A stretch of 64,000 nt of DNA from Ancylostoma caninum (GCA_037903475.1 JBAJFG010000009.1:2208849-2272848); one strand, 5' to 3'. Shown: positions 1-11,440, numbered from the stretch's first letter. Translations and numbers: made by a program. The notes: generated from the sequence alone by a model not told the origin.

Positions 1-62
1 ACTCAACCAACAACGGTAAATTCCATACTGATAGGAATCAAAACAGTGTGCCGTAACCTCAG

Positions 63-371
63 ATATCACAGAATGTCACCCCACCATTTAATACCACACC
101 CGAGATTCAAATTACAAAAGCCGAGCCGGATGAGAAATCAACTCTATTTCTGCCGACAACAGGTAAGTATGCAAGGCTTTTTTTCCACTAGCTACCAAAA
201 TTCTGTAGACGTACCTGCAACTTCTTGTTGGCAGGTGTAAACGAATCGTCTGTTCCACCATCGATCGAGAAGATAAGAAAGGTAAGAAGGCAGATTTCGC
301 AGTAAGACTATTACTACTACTAATTGTGTACTATTCAGAAGTTACGGGAAAGAGAAGCATCGCTACAGTGA
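63..371 (+). CDS. 3' end of an unrecognised multi-exon gene (three exons, partial)
   Basis: Three exons join in one frame. The first ends at 162 at a strong donor (CAG|GTAAGTATG), the second is 235-281 between TTGGCAG and AAG|GTAAGAAG, and the third is 339-371 after CTATTCAG and ends in TGA. Phases agree at both joins (1 nt + 2 nt, then phase 0). The introns are 72 and 57 nt, typical of nematodes. The encoded tail is hydrophilic: a Pro/Thr/Glu-rich stretch, then a basic helix-like end (IEKIRKKLREREASLQ). The left limit is uncertain: CTCAG at 58-62 is a possible acceptor, and upstream exons lie outside the window or are not visible. No family is recognised. No close AATAAA was noted after the stop. 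Confidence rests on two consistent splice junctions, not on homology. Confidence 0.6.
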
Positions 372-500
372 GCATTACTGTTTTGTCTTCAATTTTTTCA
401 TAGAAGTAATCCCTTAGTAGTATAGAATGAGCAATTTTCAATGTGTGCGCATATCAAGGTATTGCATCCCCCTATTCTTAATCTATGAAATCGTGGCACC
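372..500. other. spacer
   Basis: AT-rich spacer and probable 3' UTR of the preceding gene. Nothing else is visible. Confidence 0.4.
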
Positions 501-1049
501 ATTCGGCTAGTTCTGCCCCAAAAATTTCGATGAAAAAAATTTCGCCTAAACCTCGTGTACGGGGGTTATTTGAGGTGCTGATTAGGAATATCTTATCCAT
601 TTTGTACCGTAACTCTATTTTGTAGGGTTACAGTAGGTATACCGCGGATACGGTGTCGCACAGAATCCTCCCAAACTTTGTGTAGAGGGGTTGTTTTAGG
701 CGCTGATCACGAACATCAACATTATTTTGCATGCGCGCTTCATTTTCTTCCCGAAATCGGCATTTTCTCCCAATTTCCTACCGTAAAACCACCGTATCTG
801 TATGAAAATGTGACTATGGTGCAAAACGGATAGGATATTCGTGATCAGCGCCTAAAACAACCCCTCTATGCAAAATTTGAGACGATTCTGTGAGATACCG
901 TACCCACAGTATACCTACCGTAACCCTACAAAAACGGAGTTAGGGTACAAAATGGATACGGTATTCGTGTTCAGCAAATGACCCCCCCCCCTAGGCGAAG
1001 TTTGGGCGAAAATGTTTACTTCGAAATTTTGGGGCAGAACTAGCCGAAT
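501..1049. mobile_element. foldback element with ~230-bp inverted arms
   Basis: The left arm (501 to about 733) starts ATTCGGCTAGTTCTGCCCC. The right arm (about 814 to 1049) ends with its reverse complement, GGGGCAGAACTAGCCGAAT. Other matching blocks include GGCGCTGATCACGAA at 699-713 against its complement at 839-853, and the TAGGGTTACRGTAGGTATACC region on both sides. The arms are diverged by substitutions and small indels around a spacer of about 80 bp. There is no coding capacity and no clear target-site duplication, so this is a non-autonomous foldback or MITE-like element of unknown superfamily. Confidence 0.75.
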
Positions 1050-1923
1050 AGTATCGAAATCGTATATCCACTTGAAAAAAGACACCATAACATGCACGTG
1101 CTTCTGCTAACATTCACCTTAGGGTTGAAAGCGCACCTAAAGTGCCAGTGCAGTCCTTGTTTTGTGTGTGAAGGAGCTACTTTCCAAAGAACTCTTTAGC
1201 ATAGAAAAAATATAATGACGACATGTCTTGTCTTGAAAATATCAACCGTTCAAGCCAGCTTGCTTAAGTGCAGGAACCACAGAAAATTTGACCATCAAGA
1301 TTCAGCTGTAATCCTAGGTTTTCAAAAAAACATGAGCATTGAACACTAATGCATTGATTAATTCTGTCCAAAGGGGTAAAAACGAGCGTCCAAACCTCTA
1401 TTTAGGTCCTTGAGAAAAGAATGACCGAGTTGCAGCGCGTATAAGACACCTGAGACATTTGTGCGGGAGTCCCGCGTGACAGAATGATGACTCCTGCTCG
1501 TGGGTGAGCAGGAGACATCCAAAAATGCTAGTTTTTGTCCAGCAAGCTCCGCGGGAGACCCGATTTTGTTCCGAAATTGATAGCATTATCATTGGTCAGT
1601 CGAATCCCGTTGGACTCCACTTCTCCGGTTAATCTCGCAACAAAACCAAAATGGTGTCTGGGCCTGTAGTAATCCACTATGCAAGCTGGCAACTTGAGGT
1701 GGCACCTTGGTGGCAGCTTTAACAAGACAGAAGCTCCTTAATCAGAGGAATTTGACGACGTTCAAATTTCTGCTTCATACCAGTATCTTGGTAGTGACAT
1801 AATCTAACACCCTGCGCAGTTGGCACTGCGCAGCTTCTCGAACACTTGAGAAAATGAAGTGGAATGTTTGAGGTGCCCACATTGTCGCGACCTGATTGGG
1901 AGTGAGCTAGGTGCGACCTCAAG
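1050..1923. other. intergenic, with a dispersed GGTGGCA-type repeat at 1560-1720
   Basis: No gene is visible. A 9-bp perfect hairpin (CTCCTGCTC / GAGCAGGAG, 6-nt loop) lies at 1491-1514. The segment around 1560-1720, with TAGTAATCCAC followed by GGTGGCA motifs, has a reverse-orientation relative at 5110-5225. It is therefore a dispersed repeat. Confidence 0.5.
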
Positions 1924-1964
1924 GTGCTACGCCGGTGGCACCTCAGGTGGCACCGACGTAGCAC
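1924..1964. repeat. 41-bp near-perfect palindrome
   Basis: GTGCTACG at the left is the reverse complement of CGTAGCAC at the right, and the interior CGGTG...CACCG and CACCTCAGGTG continue the symmetry with few mismatches. It lies in a GGTGGCA-rich segment related to the repeats at 1690-1720 and 5110-5160. Confidence 0.8.
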
Positions 1965-2147
1965 ATCGAGAACATGCCTTTTTTGGTTTATGTACACCAG
2001 TGAACTCTAATCACTTGCATTGCCACAACACCCAGCTAAAAATAAATCATTCCGAGAAACTTTTACGCTGAATCGGTAAGCAGAAGGCATCAATTCGCCG
2101 ATGTGGGAGTAGACTACTTCCGACGGAATCATGGGCTTTTACCGAGT

Positions 2148-2181
2148 GTCTGAAAGTCCGGCATTAGCCGGACGGTCAGAC
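2148..2181 (+). repeat. 34-bp hairpin repeat, copy 1
   Basis: The arms are GTCTGA / TCAGAC and GTCCGGC / GCCGGAC with an AA/GG internal mismatch and ATTA loop. Copy 2 at 3103-3136 is in the opposite orientation and keeps the same architecture. A partial third copy (CCCGGCTAACGTCAGA) follows near 2196-2211. Confidence 0.8.
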
Positions 2182-2289
2182 TGGTTTATTACCGCCCGGC
2201 TAACGTCAGAAATCCAGACTACTTCACAACCTCAGACAATTGTGCCGTCGAACAGCAGGTCGGGCCCCCGTCGCTCCGCCCACTTCTTG

Positions 2290-2440
2290 AGTTGGGGGAA
2301 CGTGTACCGACGTTCTGGCTTGGCAGAACGTGCTGCTCATGCCCCCGACGTGCTGCTTATACCCCCCCCCCCCCCCGACGTGCTGCTGTCCACCGGAATC
2401 CTCCAGACGTGCTGCTGCCCGCCGGGACCGTGATAACACG
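2290..2440 (+). repeat. dispersed repeat with GACGTGCTGCT units and a poly-C tract
   Basis: The short unit GACGTGCTGCT recurs at least three times around a run of 14 C near 2356-2369. A reverse-orientation relative lies at about 47220-47320, sharing GCAGAACGT, GCTCATGCCCC and ACGTGCTGC. The open frames here on both strands are repeat-driven. Confidence 0.6.
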
Positions 2441-3102
2441 TGTATATGTAATTAATCAACAACTTCATCATTTCTTTCACTTTCACTTTCATCCTAACAA
2501 CCTTGGAGGTGAGTGTTCATGAGTTCTCATTATAGGGCAACTATGTAGGCAATGTGTCAGTTCATAATGGGTATGGGGATGTCAGCAGAATCCAGTCTTA
2601 CTCGACACGCTGATTTCAGCAATATACTTGAAGTTGGGGAGAACCGTCAAAAAACCCTATTTTCGAAGCCAAATTTGATACTAGAGCGGACGAGCTTGCT
2701 TGCTAGGAAGCTGGAAAAAGCGGGGCTGAGTAGTTGAGATTGCACACCAAAATTAACTTTTCAGTAGTAGTTGTTATCGAATGAACAAGCATTGCCGTGT
2801 TGGAAAACCTTGCCACACCTCAGCACGTTTTCAGCACACACTGCCTTTAAGCACAATTTGTGACGACTTATGTGGCGAATGGTTGCGCCTTAGACCCTCG
2901 GACTTTATCTTGCACGTATATACAATGTAGTGGTTTAGTGATGATATATTTATTACTGACTGTACGGGATGATCAATGCGAGGAAAATAGTGAGTAAAGT
3001 GTGCCTTGTATTGGTAGAATAGAACGAGTGTCATCGATCGGTCGATGATACAATTTATACTAGATGCGTGCGTTTGACCGCGTTCGTCTATATGATGGAC
3101 CA
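2441..3102. other. intergenic
   Basis: No gene is supported. There is a good donor-like site at 2508 (TTGGAG|GTGAGTG), but the preceding frame is repeat-derived. The stretch is otherwise AT-rich. Confidence 0.4.
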
Positions 3103-3136
3103 GTCTGGCCGTCCGGCTGACGCCGGACTTCCAGAC
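3103..3136 (-). repeat. 34-bp hairpin repeat, copy 2
   Basis: GTCTGG / CCAGAC and GTCCGGC / GCCGGAC. The outer A-T pair of copy 1 is replaced by G-C on both arms, a compensatory change that keeps the stem. The reverse complement aligns with copy 1, including the AA/GG internal mismatch. Confidence 0.8.
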
Positions 3137-3597
3137 TTGTATTGGTGCTCGCTTCGCTCGCATACTGCACATAGAACAAACACAAAAGTGTAAATGGATT
3201 GATAAAATCTGCATCCTTCCACGCAGTTCTATCGCTCTCCTGAGAAACCCTTGATTCCATAGATGGTGGCTTTCCCCCATATGAACGAAGTTATGCTTTT
3301 CCATATGAGCGAAGTTGGTGGCCGTGAATTATTGAGTGTAACCAATTCAGTGCAAATGTTATCTTGAAATGATTTAGGCTCAACTGGTTGTTGTAGTAAT
3401 TCAAGTGATAAGGGTCCACCGGTCTATATAAACGGAAAGGAAAGAGTGGTTTGTTCAGACACAAACGGAATGGGAAGAGAACACGGATACGAAAGGAAAC
3501 AATGTACATCTAGGTGATTTAGGCAGGAGGGTCCGCCAAAACAGGATAAGCATACCCCTCATGCAGAAATAGACCCGCCTAGCGAATTCCTTTACTC

Positions 3598-4032
3598 GTG
3601 GAAGCCGGCGCACCCTTATCACATCGTTGGACCCGACTCCCGGCGTTTCGTCACTTTTGGACGCCAGCTCACCCTTATCACATCGTTGGACCCGACTCCC
3701 GGCGTTTCCTCACTTTTGGACGCCGGCTCACCCTTATCACATCGTTGGACCCGACTCCAGGCGTTTCCCCACTTTTAGACGCCGGCGCACCCTTATCACA
3801 TCGTCTGGACCCGATTCCAGGCGTTTCCCCACTTTTGGACGCCGGCGCACCCTTACCACATCGTTAGACCTGACTCCCGGCGTTTCGTCACTTTTGGACG
3901 CCAGCTCACCCTTATCACATCGTTGGACCCGACTCCCGGCGTTTCCTCACTTTTGGACGCCGGCGCACCCTTATCACATCGTTGGACCCGATTCCAGGCG
4001 TTTCCCCACTTTTGGACGCCGGCGCACTCCTA
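3598..4032 (+). repeat. 59-bp tandem satellite, about 7.3 copies
   Basis: Units begin near 3600, 3659, 3718, 3777, 3837, 3896, 3955 and 4014, each opening GGACGCCGGCKCACCCTTAT and closing TTTCNTCACTTTT. One unit is 60 bp because of an inserted C. Since 59 is not a multiple of 3, the overlapping open frames across it are reading shadows, not genes. Diverged units of the same family reappear at 4850-5062. Confidence 0.95.
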
Positions 4033-4209
4033 CAGCAACAGTGGATCCGGTGTAGAACATTTTCTTCACTCTAGGCCACGCCCTCGAATTTCGTTTCACA
4101 CACACTGACACACACACGTGACAGACAGACTAAGCCCGTTATTATAAGTCATGATTAGTCGCATCGCCGACACAGCTCAGACGCACGCGTTTACGGCCTC
4201 GCGGCGGTC

Positions 4210-4445
4210 GCCGTTCTTCTTACTGAGGATGTCGATGACGTCAGGGTAGATGGTAGATGGTGATGACTTCGAGGGTAGTCGCGACGTGGGGAGACATCTG
4301 CTGGGGCACGTAGGGGGACGTCTGCTGGGGGCACGTGGGGGACGTCTGTGAGGGCATGTGGGGGAACGTTTGCTGGGGACACGTGGGGGACGTCTGCTAT
4401 ATGTAGGGGGTAGGTGCCCCACGATTCGGGGTCCACCCCAGGTAC
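4210..4445 (+). repeat. GACGTCTGCTGGGG minisatellite, ~24-25 bp unit
   Basis: About four imperfect copies of a 24-25 bp unit (GACGTCTGCTGGGG, CACGTGGGGG), followed by GGGGTCCACCCCAGGT. Because the unit is close to a multiple of 3, the minus strand shows a long Pro/Arg-rich open frame (4177-4854) that I read as a repeat artefact. A related block in reverse orientation lies at 45090-45205. Confidence 0.8.
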
Positions 4446-4769
4446 AACTGGAAGTGGACCCCTTTTCTACCTGCAGTCGACCCCCACGAATGTCTGAGAC
4501 GACACCGTCGCGGTGAAGAAAATGATGCGAACAAAATATTACAAGTTCGCATATCTTATCACTCTTCTTGCGTGAGATAGCATGCTGGCATAGAAGCAAT
4601 GGTGAGAAAATTTGTGGTGGTGAAGGGTCGCAGCCTGTGTGGTATGCCTTAGGCCTCGAGAAACAGTATGAAGGTTGAGATCGACTCAGACCACATGGAC
4701 TGGAATGAGGAAGGGGAATGTGGATGTAGATAATATGTATTTGAGTCGCAGAAGGGATACGCGAAGCCG
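4446..4769. other. intergenic
   Basis: No gene or repeat is recognised between the minisatellite and the second satellite block. Confidence 0.4.
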
Positions 4770-5062
4770 GTGCCGGCACACAACTCATCCAGAAATCAAC
4801 CTGACTCGAGGCGTTCCCCACGTTCTGAAACCGGAGCAGACCCATCTCCCCCACTTCGGGCGCTGGTCACCCTTATCACATCGTTGAACCCGTCTCCAAC
4901 CGTTTCCCTACTTTTGGGCTCCGGCGCACCCTCATCACAGCGCTGGACCCACCTCCCCCCACTTTGGGATGAAGGCGCTCTATCACCACAGACTTGGACC
5001 CGTGTATCGGCATCCCCAATCTTGGACGCCGGCGCACCCTTATCATGGCGCTGGACAAAGCT
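4770..5062 (+). repeat. diverged 59-bp satellite block
   Basis: Degenerate copies of the satellite at 3598-4032: GGTCACCCTTATCACATCG near 4867, GGCGCACCCTCATCACAGCG near 4923 and GGACGCCGGCGCACCCTTAT near 5024, spaced by non-identical sequence. Confidence 0.8.
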
Positions 5063-5109
5063 AACGTCTTGCGAACGCACAACACAGCTCCTCACGCCGA
5101 GTTAGCACC

Positions 5110-5225
5110 TAAAGCTGCCACCTCGTAGACAGAGGTGCCACAAGGGTGGCAACTTGGATGCCAACATGCGGGGTGGATTACTATCGGCCCTGAGGCCGCA
5201 GCTCCCGATTTTCTTCCGAACATGA
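5110..5225 (-). repeat. dispersed GGTGGCA-type repeat, inverted copy
   Basis: Shares TAGTAATCCAC, GGTGGCAGCTTT and GGCACCT motifs with 1560-1720 in the opposite orientation. No coding capacity. Confidence 0.6.
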
Positions 5226-5944
5226 TGCTAGGGCGTATTGTCAGGCGGGACTCTCGAATGTCTGAGGAGGTATGACGGGTGCAAATCGGTATGGACAACG
5301 AATTTTATCAAAAAGAAAAGCACTGATAGCAAACAGAACAACCGATCCCCTTTCATGCTAGAACTCATCCAGAGGACAGACGATTACCCATCTACGCTCC
5401 TATATCTCAAGAATGGTACGACGGTGCAAGTTTCATGGGATTGGCTATGAGAATTATGTGTGCTGCCTTAAACTTTAGGAAAGTTAGGTATAGATAACGT
5501 TGCAATGCAGCTGTTATGCGTGCCTATTGGGCTTCATGAACTGTTCCAAATAGACTTCTGCCATCCAATAAAATTTATCTGCAGGGGACTCTAAACAGCC
5601 GTGTGAAAAGGCCCGGACCGCGGCGCGGCTCTATTGGCGGAGACACGGAGATCCTGCATGTGGCTTTGGTGTCTGCTACCGTCAGCAGCAGACAACCAGA
5701 GTGCCACGCAGCGCCGCGCCGTGGTCCCGCCTCTTGCATACGGCTGTTTGGCGTTCACTGTATCCTCCTGCCAATGCGCCGCATTGCTCGAAGTAATGGA
5801 TCTTGACAAAAGAATAACAATAGAGAAAGAATATACGGAGAGAGGTTGGGCAGAGAAGAAAGGATGTACAGGGAGAGAGAGAGATTGGGCAGAGATATTC
5901 ACTGACATATTCCTCTTGAATGGCAATGTACACAAACCAAATCA
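5226..5944. other. intergenic, likely promoter side of the next gene
   Basis: Three overlapping open frames of 67-114 codons lie at 5591-5978 on both strands around a locally GC-rich patch. None has splice or start context that I trust. The stretch may hold the promoter of the gene starting at 5945. Confidence 0.35.
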
Positions 5945-6530
5945 ATGAATGAGTCACGGCATTTGTCCGACTGGGCAAAGTATGTCAAACATTGGAGCTA
6001 ATTATCTTTTACTGTGACTATCCTCGGTTATATCATCATGTCTACATTTTAGGAGGTGGACTTCATGGTTCCTGTTACTGTTGGGTATTTCCATGACGGC
6101 GGCCACTGTTACCATGTTTCTTATGTTGAAGAAATTGCGGAAGTTGGTTGACGAGAGTGCGGAGAAGGTTCGAGGAAGTACACCAGGTGGATCAGCAAGA
6201 TCAGTGATCCCCAGAAAAGCACTAGATACGAGTGCACAGAAGAAAGCTTCTAGTGCAGGGAAGAAACTCAAACTTAAACAGCCACCAAAAAAAGCAGCTC
6301 AAAAGCAAACAGCTCCAAAGCAGCCTCTTGCAAGTCCTCTCAAAGATATAATGCAACTTTACGACACTAGTAAGGATGTTGGTGCAGAAGATGAGGAGAA
6401 GAACTCAAAGAAAGGTTCCGACTCGAACAGTCAAAGTCCTGATAATCAGAAAAGTGCCAAAAAAGTAATAACAGGGCCAAATTTACTTGAAAAGCAAGAT
6501 GTAATGTTTGGAGGACTAGTTCACTTGTAA
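5945..6530 (+). CDS. two-exon gene for a predicted single-pass membrane protein with a Lys-rich tail (170 aa)
   Basis: Exon 1 is 5945-5979 (ATG AAT GAG TCA, ending GCA AA|GTATGTC). The intron is 73 nt and ends TCTACATTTTAG. Exon 2 is 6053-6530 with stop TAA. The phase-2 join gives AAG, and the total is 513 nt, exactly 171 codons. The protein has a short polar N-terminus (about residues 1-14), one hydrophobic segment (about 15-38, containing WFLLLLGISMTAATVTMFLM), then a basic anchor (LKKLRK), a Lys/Ala/Gln-rich stretch and an acidic patch (EDEEKNSKKGSD). This suggests a type II or tail-out single-span protein with a charged tail; no catalytic motif is visible. AATAAA at 6613-6618 would give a short 3' UTR. 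I do not recognise the family. The model is strong because the frame, the junction and the hydrophobic segment agree. Confidence 0.7.
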
Positions 6531-6618
6531 TTTCACGCTTAACAAAAACGAATGTAGACGAAAGTTTGTTCATAAAATCTTTTATCGTATTTTACCGCAT
6601 GTTATGTGTATTAATAAA

Positions 6619-7331
6619 TTATCTCATCACAAGTATTAGTCAAAATGTCACATCTGACCTGGCAGCCAGCACTTTTTGGAACAAAATCTACAATCGCCTC
6701 AAATACAAAATCCTTGAATCACCAATTGCAGAGTCAATGGCCTTACACCTGTCACACTTCTGATATGCGAAACAGAAGAGGTCGCTCATAACGGCAATTT
6801 GTAGCAGACGCGTGCGTGCGTAAAACACTAACGTATTTGTTCGCAGACGAATTTCCATGAAAGCGGGACACGTCATTTACGCTATGAATGGGAATGGTAC
6901 GCACGCATAGCGATTAACCGCGACGTCGCAAATGCGTCTCACCCGTATTTGAGTTGCGTCAAGAGAACATTCCACCTGGAACCATGTGATCGTACGTACA
7001 TATGACGCACGCACACCCTGCGTTCAAATCGATTCAGTGGTTTGCGCATGGGTCTGCAACGAACCACCCGCTGGACGAAAGAAGTTCAGAATACTGGAAC
7101 GATTCGGCTTTTTACCGGAGCGGTTGCCTTCTGACGTCTAACTGCTTTGGAAATGAAACAGTACCTAACTGCCATCAAAATTCATTTCCACGCAGGGCAC
7201 CCTATAGGATAATTTTCACGTGTGTGCGTTCGATTTCTGTGCATCAATGTCTCTGATAAGTGTGCAGCACGAACGCAGCCCAAACGCCTTAACATGTCGA
7301 GTAGAAACACTAACAGCAACTACTCCCTGCT
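6619..7331. other. intergenic
   Basis: Contains several GCGTGCG-type words (for example ACGCGTGCGTGCG near 6809). No gene is supported. Confidence 0.4.
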
Positions 7332-8830
7332 GCTGCCATCGTCCGCTCAATTACTGCTTAAACTTTCGTCTCTTTAGCAGCAATAGATAACAGCAATTGA
7401 GATGAGAATGACGGCAGCTGGGAGGAGATGCTGCTATGGTTCCTTCTCGACCGATACCCATTCGGGGTGTGCTCGTGCTGCACAGTTATCAGAGATGGTG
7501 AAGGATAGGCTCAGTTGCAGCCCCGACGCATGTCAGACGTAGGTGAAACGCACACGTCTGTGGCTGTGTGCTACTTTCATTTATACGTGTTCATGGTCGG
7601 TCCTCATGAAATCCTCCGCAAATTCATACGGGAGTCTGACGCGCGATTGGCGCTTGCAACTGCTATAAAAAGCCCTCATGCTAGAACTTGTTCCCACTCC
7701 TTCCAAGTGTGAGCTGGAGCCGCGCGCAGCTAATATAAACTAAACTATGAACTTAGACGTTCGATTTGTTCACTGGGTGCTCAGCTAAACATAGGTAGGA
7801 TAAGGATAATTTCTACTAAGTGCGTGCATTCGAACCGCATGCTTCTATATGTTGAAGTATAGAGCCAGCCGCACCGTTAACGCAACTCAGACATACACGC
7901 TTGCTCTTCGCGGCGACCGCGCGTTCTTTTCATTGCGGACGCACATGCCGCGTAGAGCGGTCCTCACGGAAAATCCTTCGCAAACGGATGCGTGCGTTTG
8001 ACAAGTATTAATAGCCCCATATCACTAACGACGTTGTGTTCGCTTCACGAACAGACACCCATTTATTCAAAAAAAGGCAGATCTTTATCTCTTCTTCCTT
8101 CTCTTTTTACTCTTCTTCACTTTCACTTTCTTAGCTTTAGGTATATGTGAAAGCCTTTCTGCGACCATGGATCTGAAACAAACACAGGCATTACTATGGA
8201 TCATTCTGCAATCGTTCAAACTGACAATTTTGGGCAGTTTTCAGCACTGTTGGGTGCCTAAGCGCGGTCACAATCAACAGAGGTTTTCTGCTAATGAACC
8301 TGAGCCACCCTACGTCTCAGCGTTCTCTCTTATCGTTACTTTGGACCACCTAAGAAAAGCAAAAGTCCGGCCACAAATTCCAAGATGCTATAGGCGGTTC
8401 TTTTCCACGAGGACTAATCGAAACGCTTTGTTCTTACTTGACAATGCGAATATGCAGATAGCAAATGAAGAGACCGAACAGGAATCCGATTCCGAAGAAT
8501 ATCAAATATGGAGTCATGAAGTTAGGTTTCTGAAATCATTGGAAAGTAGACACAAATGCCGGAGACAATGTCTGAGACTTGGACTAAGCACTCACGTCCT
8601 TGACGGTTATTTCCGTCATGATGAAGAGGACAGAAAAATGACGCGACTACTTCTGTGGAGCTCCTAACTAGACTACAACCATACCGCATGTTTAGGATTT
8701 CTAAACAGATATCAACATTGTTCCCCCCATTAGCTTCCTCATTACTGGGAAGCTAACCATAGTTAGCGGTTACGTCCTTACTTGCCATTGAATACTGTAG
8801 GACGTACGATCGTTGCCAAGGCAAAGTACA
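7330..8830. repeat. segmental duplication, block A
   Basis: Block A (about 7330-8830) and block B (about 10700-12215) share, in the same order, an imperfect hairpin, the terminal exon region (8040-8240 against 11740-11900) and a tail (8667-8820 against 12030-12200, with TTAGCGGTTACGTCC and CCATTGAATACTG). Offsets vary from about 3375 to 3693 bp, so each block has its own insertions and deletions; block B lacks about 340 bp of the intron region present in A. The CA tract lies between the blocks. Confidence 0.7.
7332..7418. repeat. imperfect hairpin, copy A of a duplicated pair
   Basis: GCTGCCATCGTCCGCTCAATT pairs imperfectly with AATTGAGATGAGAATGACGGC across a loop of about 40 nt. A diverged hairpin with the same layout (CTGCTGCCATCCTCCCTTCA) is at 10701-10770. 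Confidence 0.6.
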
Positions 8831-8970
8831 GGCGATGACAGCGGTTGGGACCAACACGGTCCTCGCTGTGCCACTTACGCCTTGCTGCACTGTACGGCAG
8901 TCAGAAACTGCACCCATCCGAGCTGTGCGTTACAAAAATTTCGGGTATTGTTACCTTTCGATACGTTACC
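8085..8970 (-). CDS. 3' end of an unrecognised gene with a basic C-terminal tail (two exons)
   Basis: The terminal exon is 8085-8172, read on the minus strand after acceptor TGTTTGTTTCAG. It encodes a 28-residue end whose tail is almost all Lys/Arg (PKAKKVKVKKSKKRRKKR), then TAA and a poly(A) signal at 8062-8067. A probable upstream exon is 8879-8970, ending at donor GC|GTAAGTGG, with matching phase (2 nt + 1 nt giving Ala) and the frame WVQFLTAVQCSKA before the join. The intron would be 706 nt. The terminal exon is well supported because its paralogue at 11778-11868 keeps the protein with mostly synonymous changes; the upstream exon is less certain. The basic tail suggests nucleic-acid binding or nuclear localisation (inference). 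The 166-codon plus-strand frame at 8167-8667 lies inside this intron. Confidence 0.55.
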
Positions 8971-10262
<1,292 letters not shown>

Positions 10263-10326
10263 AGTCGGTGGTTGAGCATCTGCTGAAGCGGAGACACGAT
10301 TAAGCTCCGATGCTCAACCACCGACT
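10263..10326. repeat. perfect 18-bp stem-loop
   Basis: AGTCGGTGGTTGAGCATC (10263-10280) pairs perfectly with GATGCTCAACCACCGACT (10309-10326). The 28-nt loop can form a further GGAG/CTCC pairing. The size fits a small hairpin RNA precursor or a short palindromic element. Confidence 0.85.
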
Positions 10327-11370
10327 TATATACACCTCCCAACGTCGCTACTTGACTAGGACCACGTAGAAGACCGGACATGAGGGCCAAAATGCATGTC
10401 CAATGGCAACACAGTTGATCGGACAGCAGCTAGCCCCCTTAACGCAGCCTAAACATGGGGTGCGCTGCTCGCAGCATTCGGAATGCAGTAGTTCTTCCTC
10501 ATGCACTAATGTCTGCCTTCAATTTTTTGGGGCTTGGCAGGACCTGCTACGGTTGCCTTACCCAGTTGTGAGAGGTCACACTGATTCCATTGATGTACGT
10601 CAAAACGCGTAGAAGTGACAAAAACCCCGTTTTCGGAAGGTCCGAAAGTGCAGTTCACGGACCATTTTGTAGTGCGTCAAGTAGAAACCTTTCCTCGCGG
10701 CTGCTGCCATCCTCCCTTCAACTGTAGCTGTAAAGAAGAAAGCTTGAACAGCAGTCGAGGGAAGGATGGCACTAACTGGATGGAGGTGCTACTGGGGTTT
10801 TTACTCTGCGCATTACTCTGCTTGGACTGAGTACGTGCAGTTATCAGATTCTCTGTTCTGGCATCTGATGTAGAAACGGTTTCTTTTCGAATTTGCGGCC
10901 TGTTCGGACAATTTTAGACCATGGCTGAGTGATGTGGAAGGTGATGAACTGATCTGAGCGGTAGCCGAGGATTGCCCTATCACTGTTCTGGCCCAAGTTG
11001 TTCTCAGATCTGTGGCTGGGTTGCGCCACACAGCTTGGAGACGTTTATGAATGCCACTAAAGAAGATAAAGACAATAAAGATGTTGCCTTTTGAATGAAT
11101 GTACTCCACAACAAGTTCCTGTTCTGACGAGTTGATTTTGGAGAACAACTATTTACTAGCTTTTCATTTTACAACTATTTGGCAAGGAAGAGGTCGAAAC
11201 AACTATTTTACAAGCTTTTCATTTGCAACTATTTGGCGAGGAAGTGGCGAAAAATTGTATCTTACCGACTTTCGAAAAACTAGTTTCTGGAACTATTTTC
11301 TGAAAAGCTGGTTAAATAGTTGTTGCAGAGGTTCTGAGTTAGTAAGCTGAAAGAAGTTTCGGATACCAGG
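10327..11370. other. intergenic with duplicated hairpin (copy B) at 10701-10770
   Basis: Start of duplication block B. Copy B of the hairpin pairs CCATCCTCCCTTCAACTG with CAGTCGAGGGAAGGATGG. Between 11140 and 11310 AACTATTT recurs at least four times (with TTTTCATTT beside two of them), suggesting short degenerate tandem repeats. No gene is supported. Confidence 0.45.
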
Positions 11371-11440
11371 ACGGATGGCCGAGTGGATGAAGCAGCGGAC
11401 TCTTGGTCAGTACAAAAAGCTGAAGGTATATTCGAATTCG
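11371..11440 (+). pseudogene. tRNA-like sequence (degenerate)
   Basis: GGACGGATGGCCGAGTGG resembles an acceptor arm plus A box. GCGGACTCTTGGTCA resembles an anticodon arm (TTG in the loop), and TATTCGAATTCGA is a weak B box. There is no 3' acceptor strand complementary to GGACGGA, so it is not a functional tRNA. It is more likely a tRNA-derived repeat fragment. Confidence 0.4.

Noticed and set aside
3598..4108. Overlapping plus frames of 61-142 codons
   Set aside because: Shadows of the 59-bp satellite in three frames.
4177..4854. 225-codon minus-strand frame
   Set aside because: Kept open by the 24-25 bp minisatellite (unit close to a multiple of three); Pro/Arg repeats, no start or splice context.
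8167..8667. 166-codon plus-strand ORF starting at an ACCATGG
   Set aside because: It lies in the intron of the minus-strand basic-tail gene, its ATG is the complement of conserved minus-strand coding sequence, and block B lacks most of it. No splice or poly(A) evidence.
11371..11440. Functional tRNA gene
   Set aside because: A-box and anticodon-like parts are present, but there is no acceptor pairing and the B box is weak.
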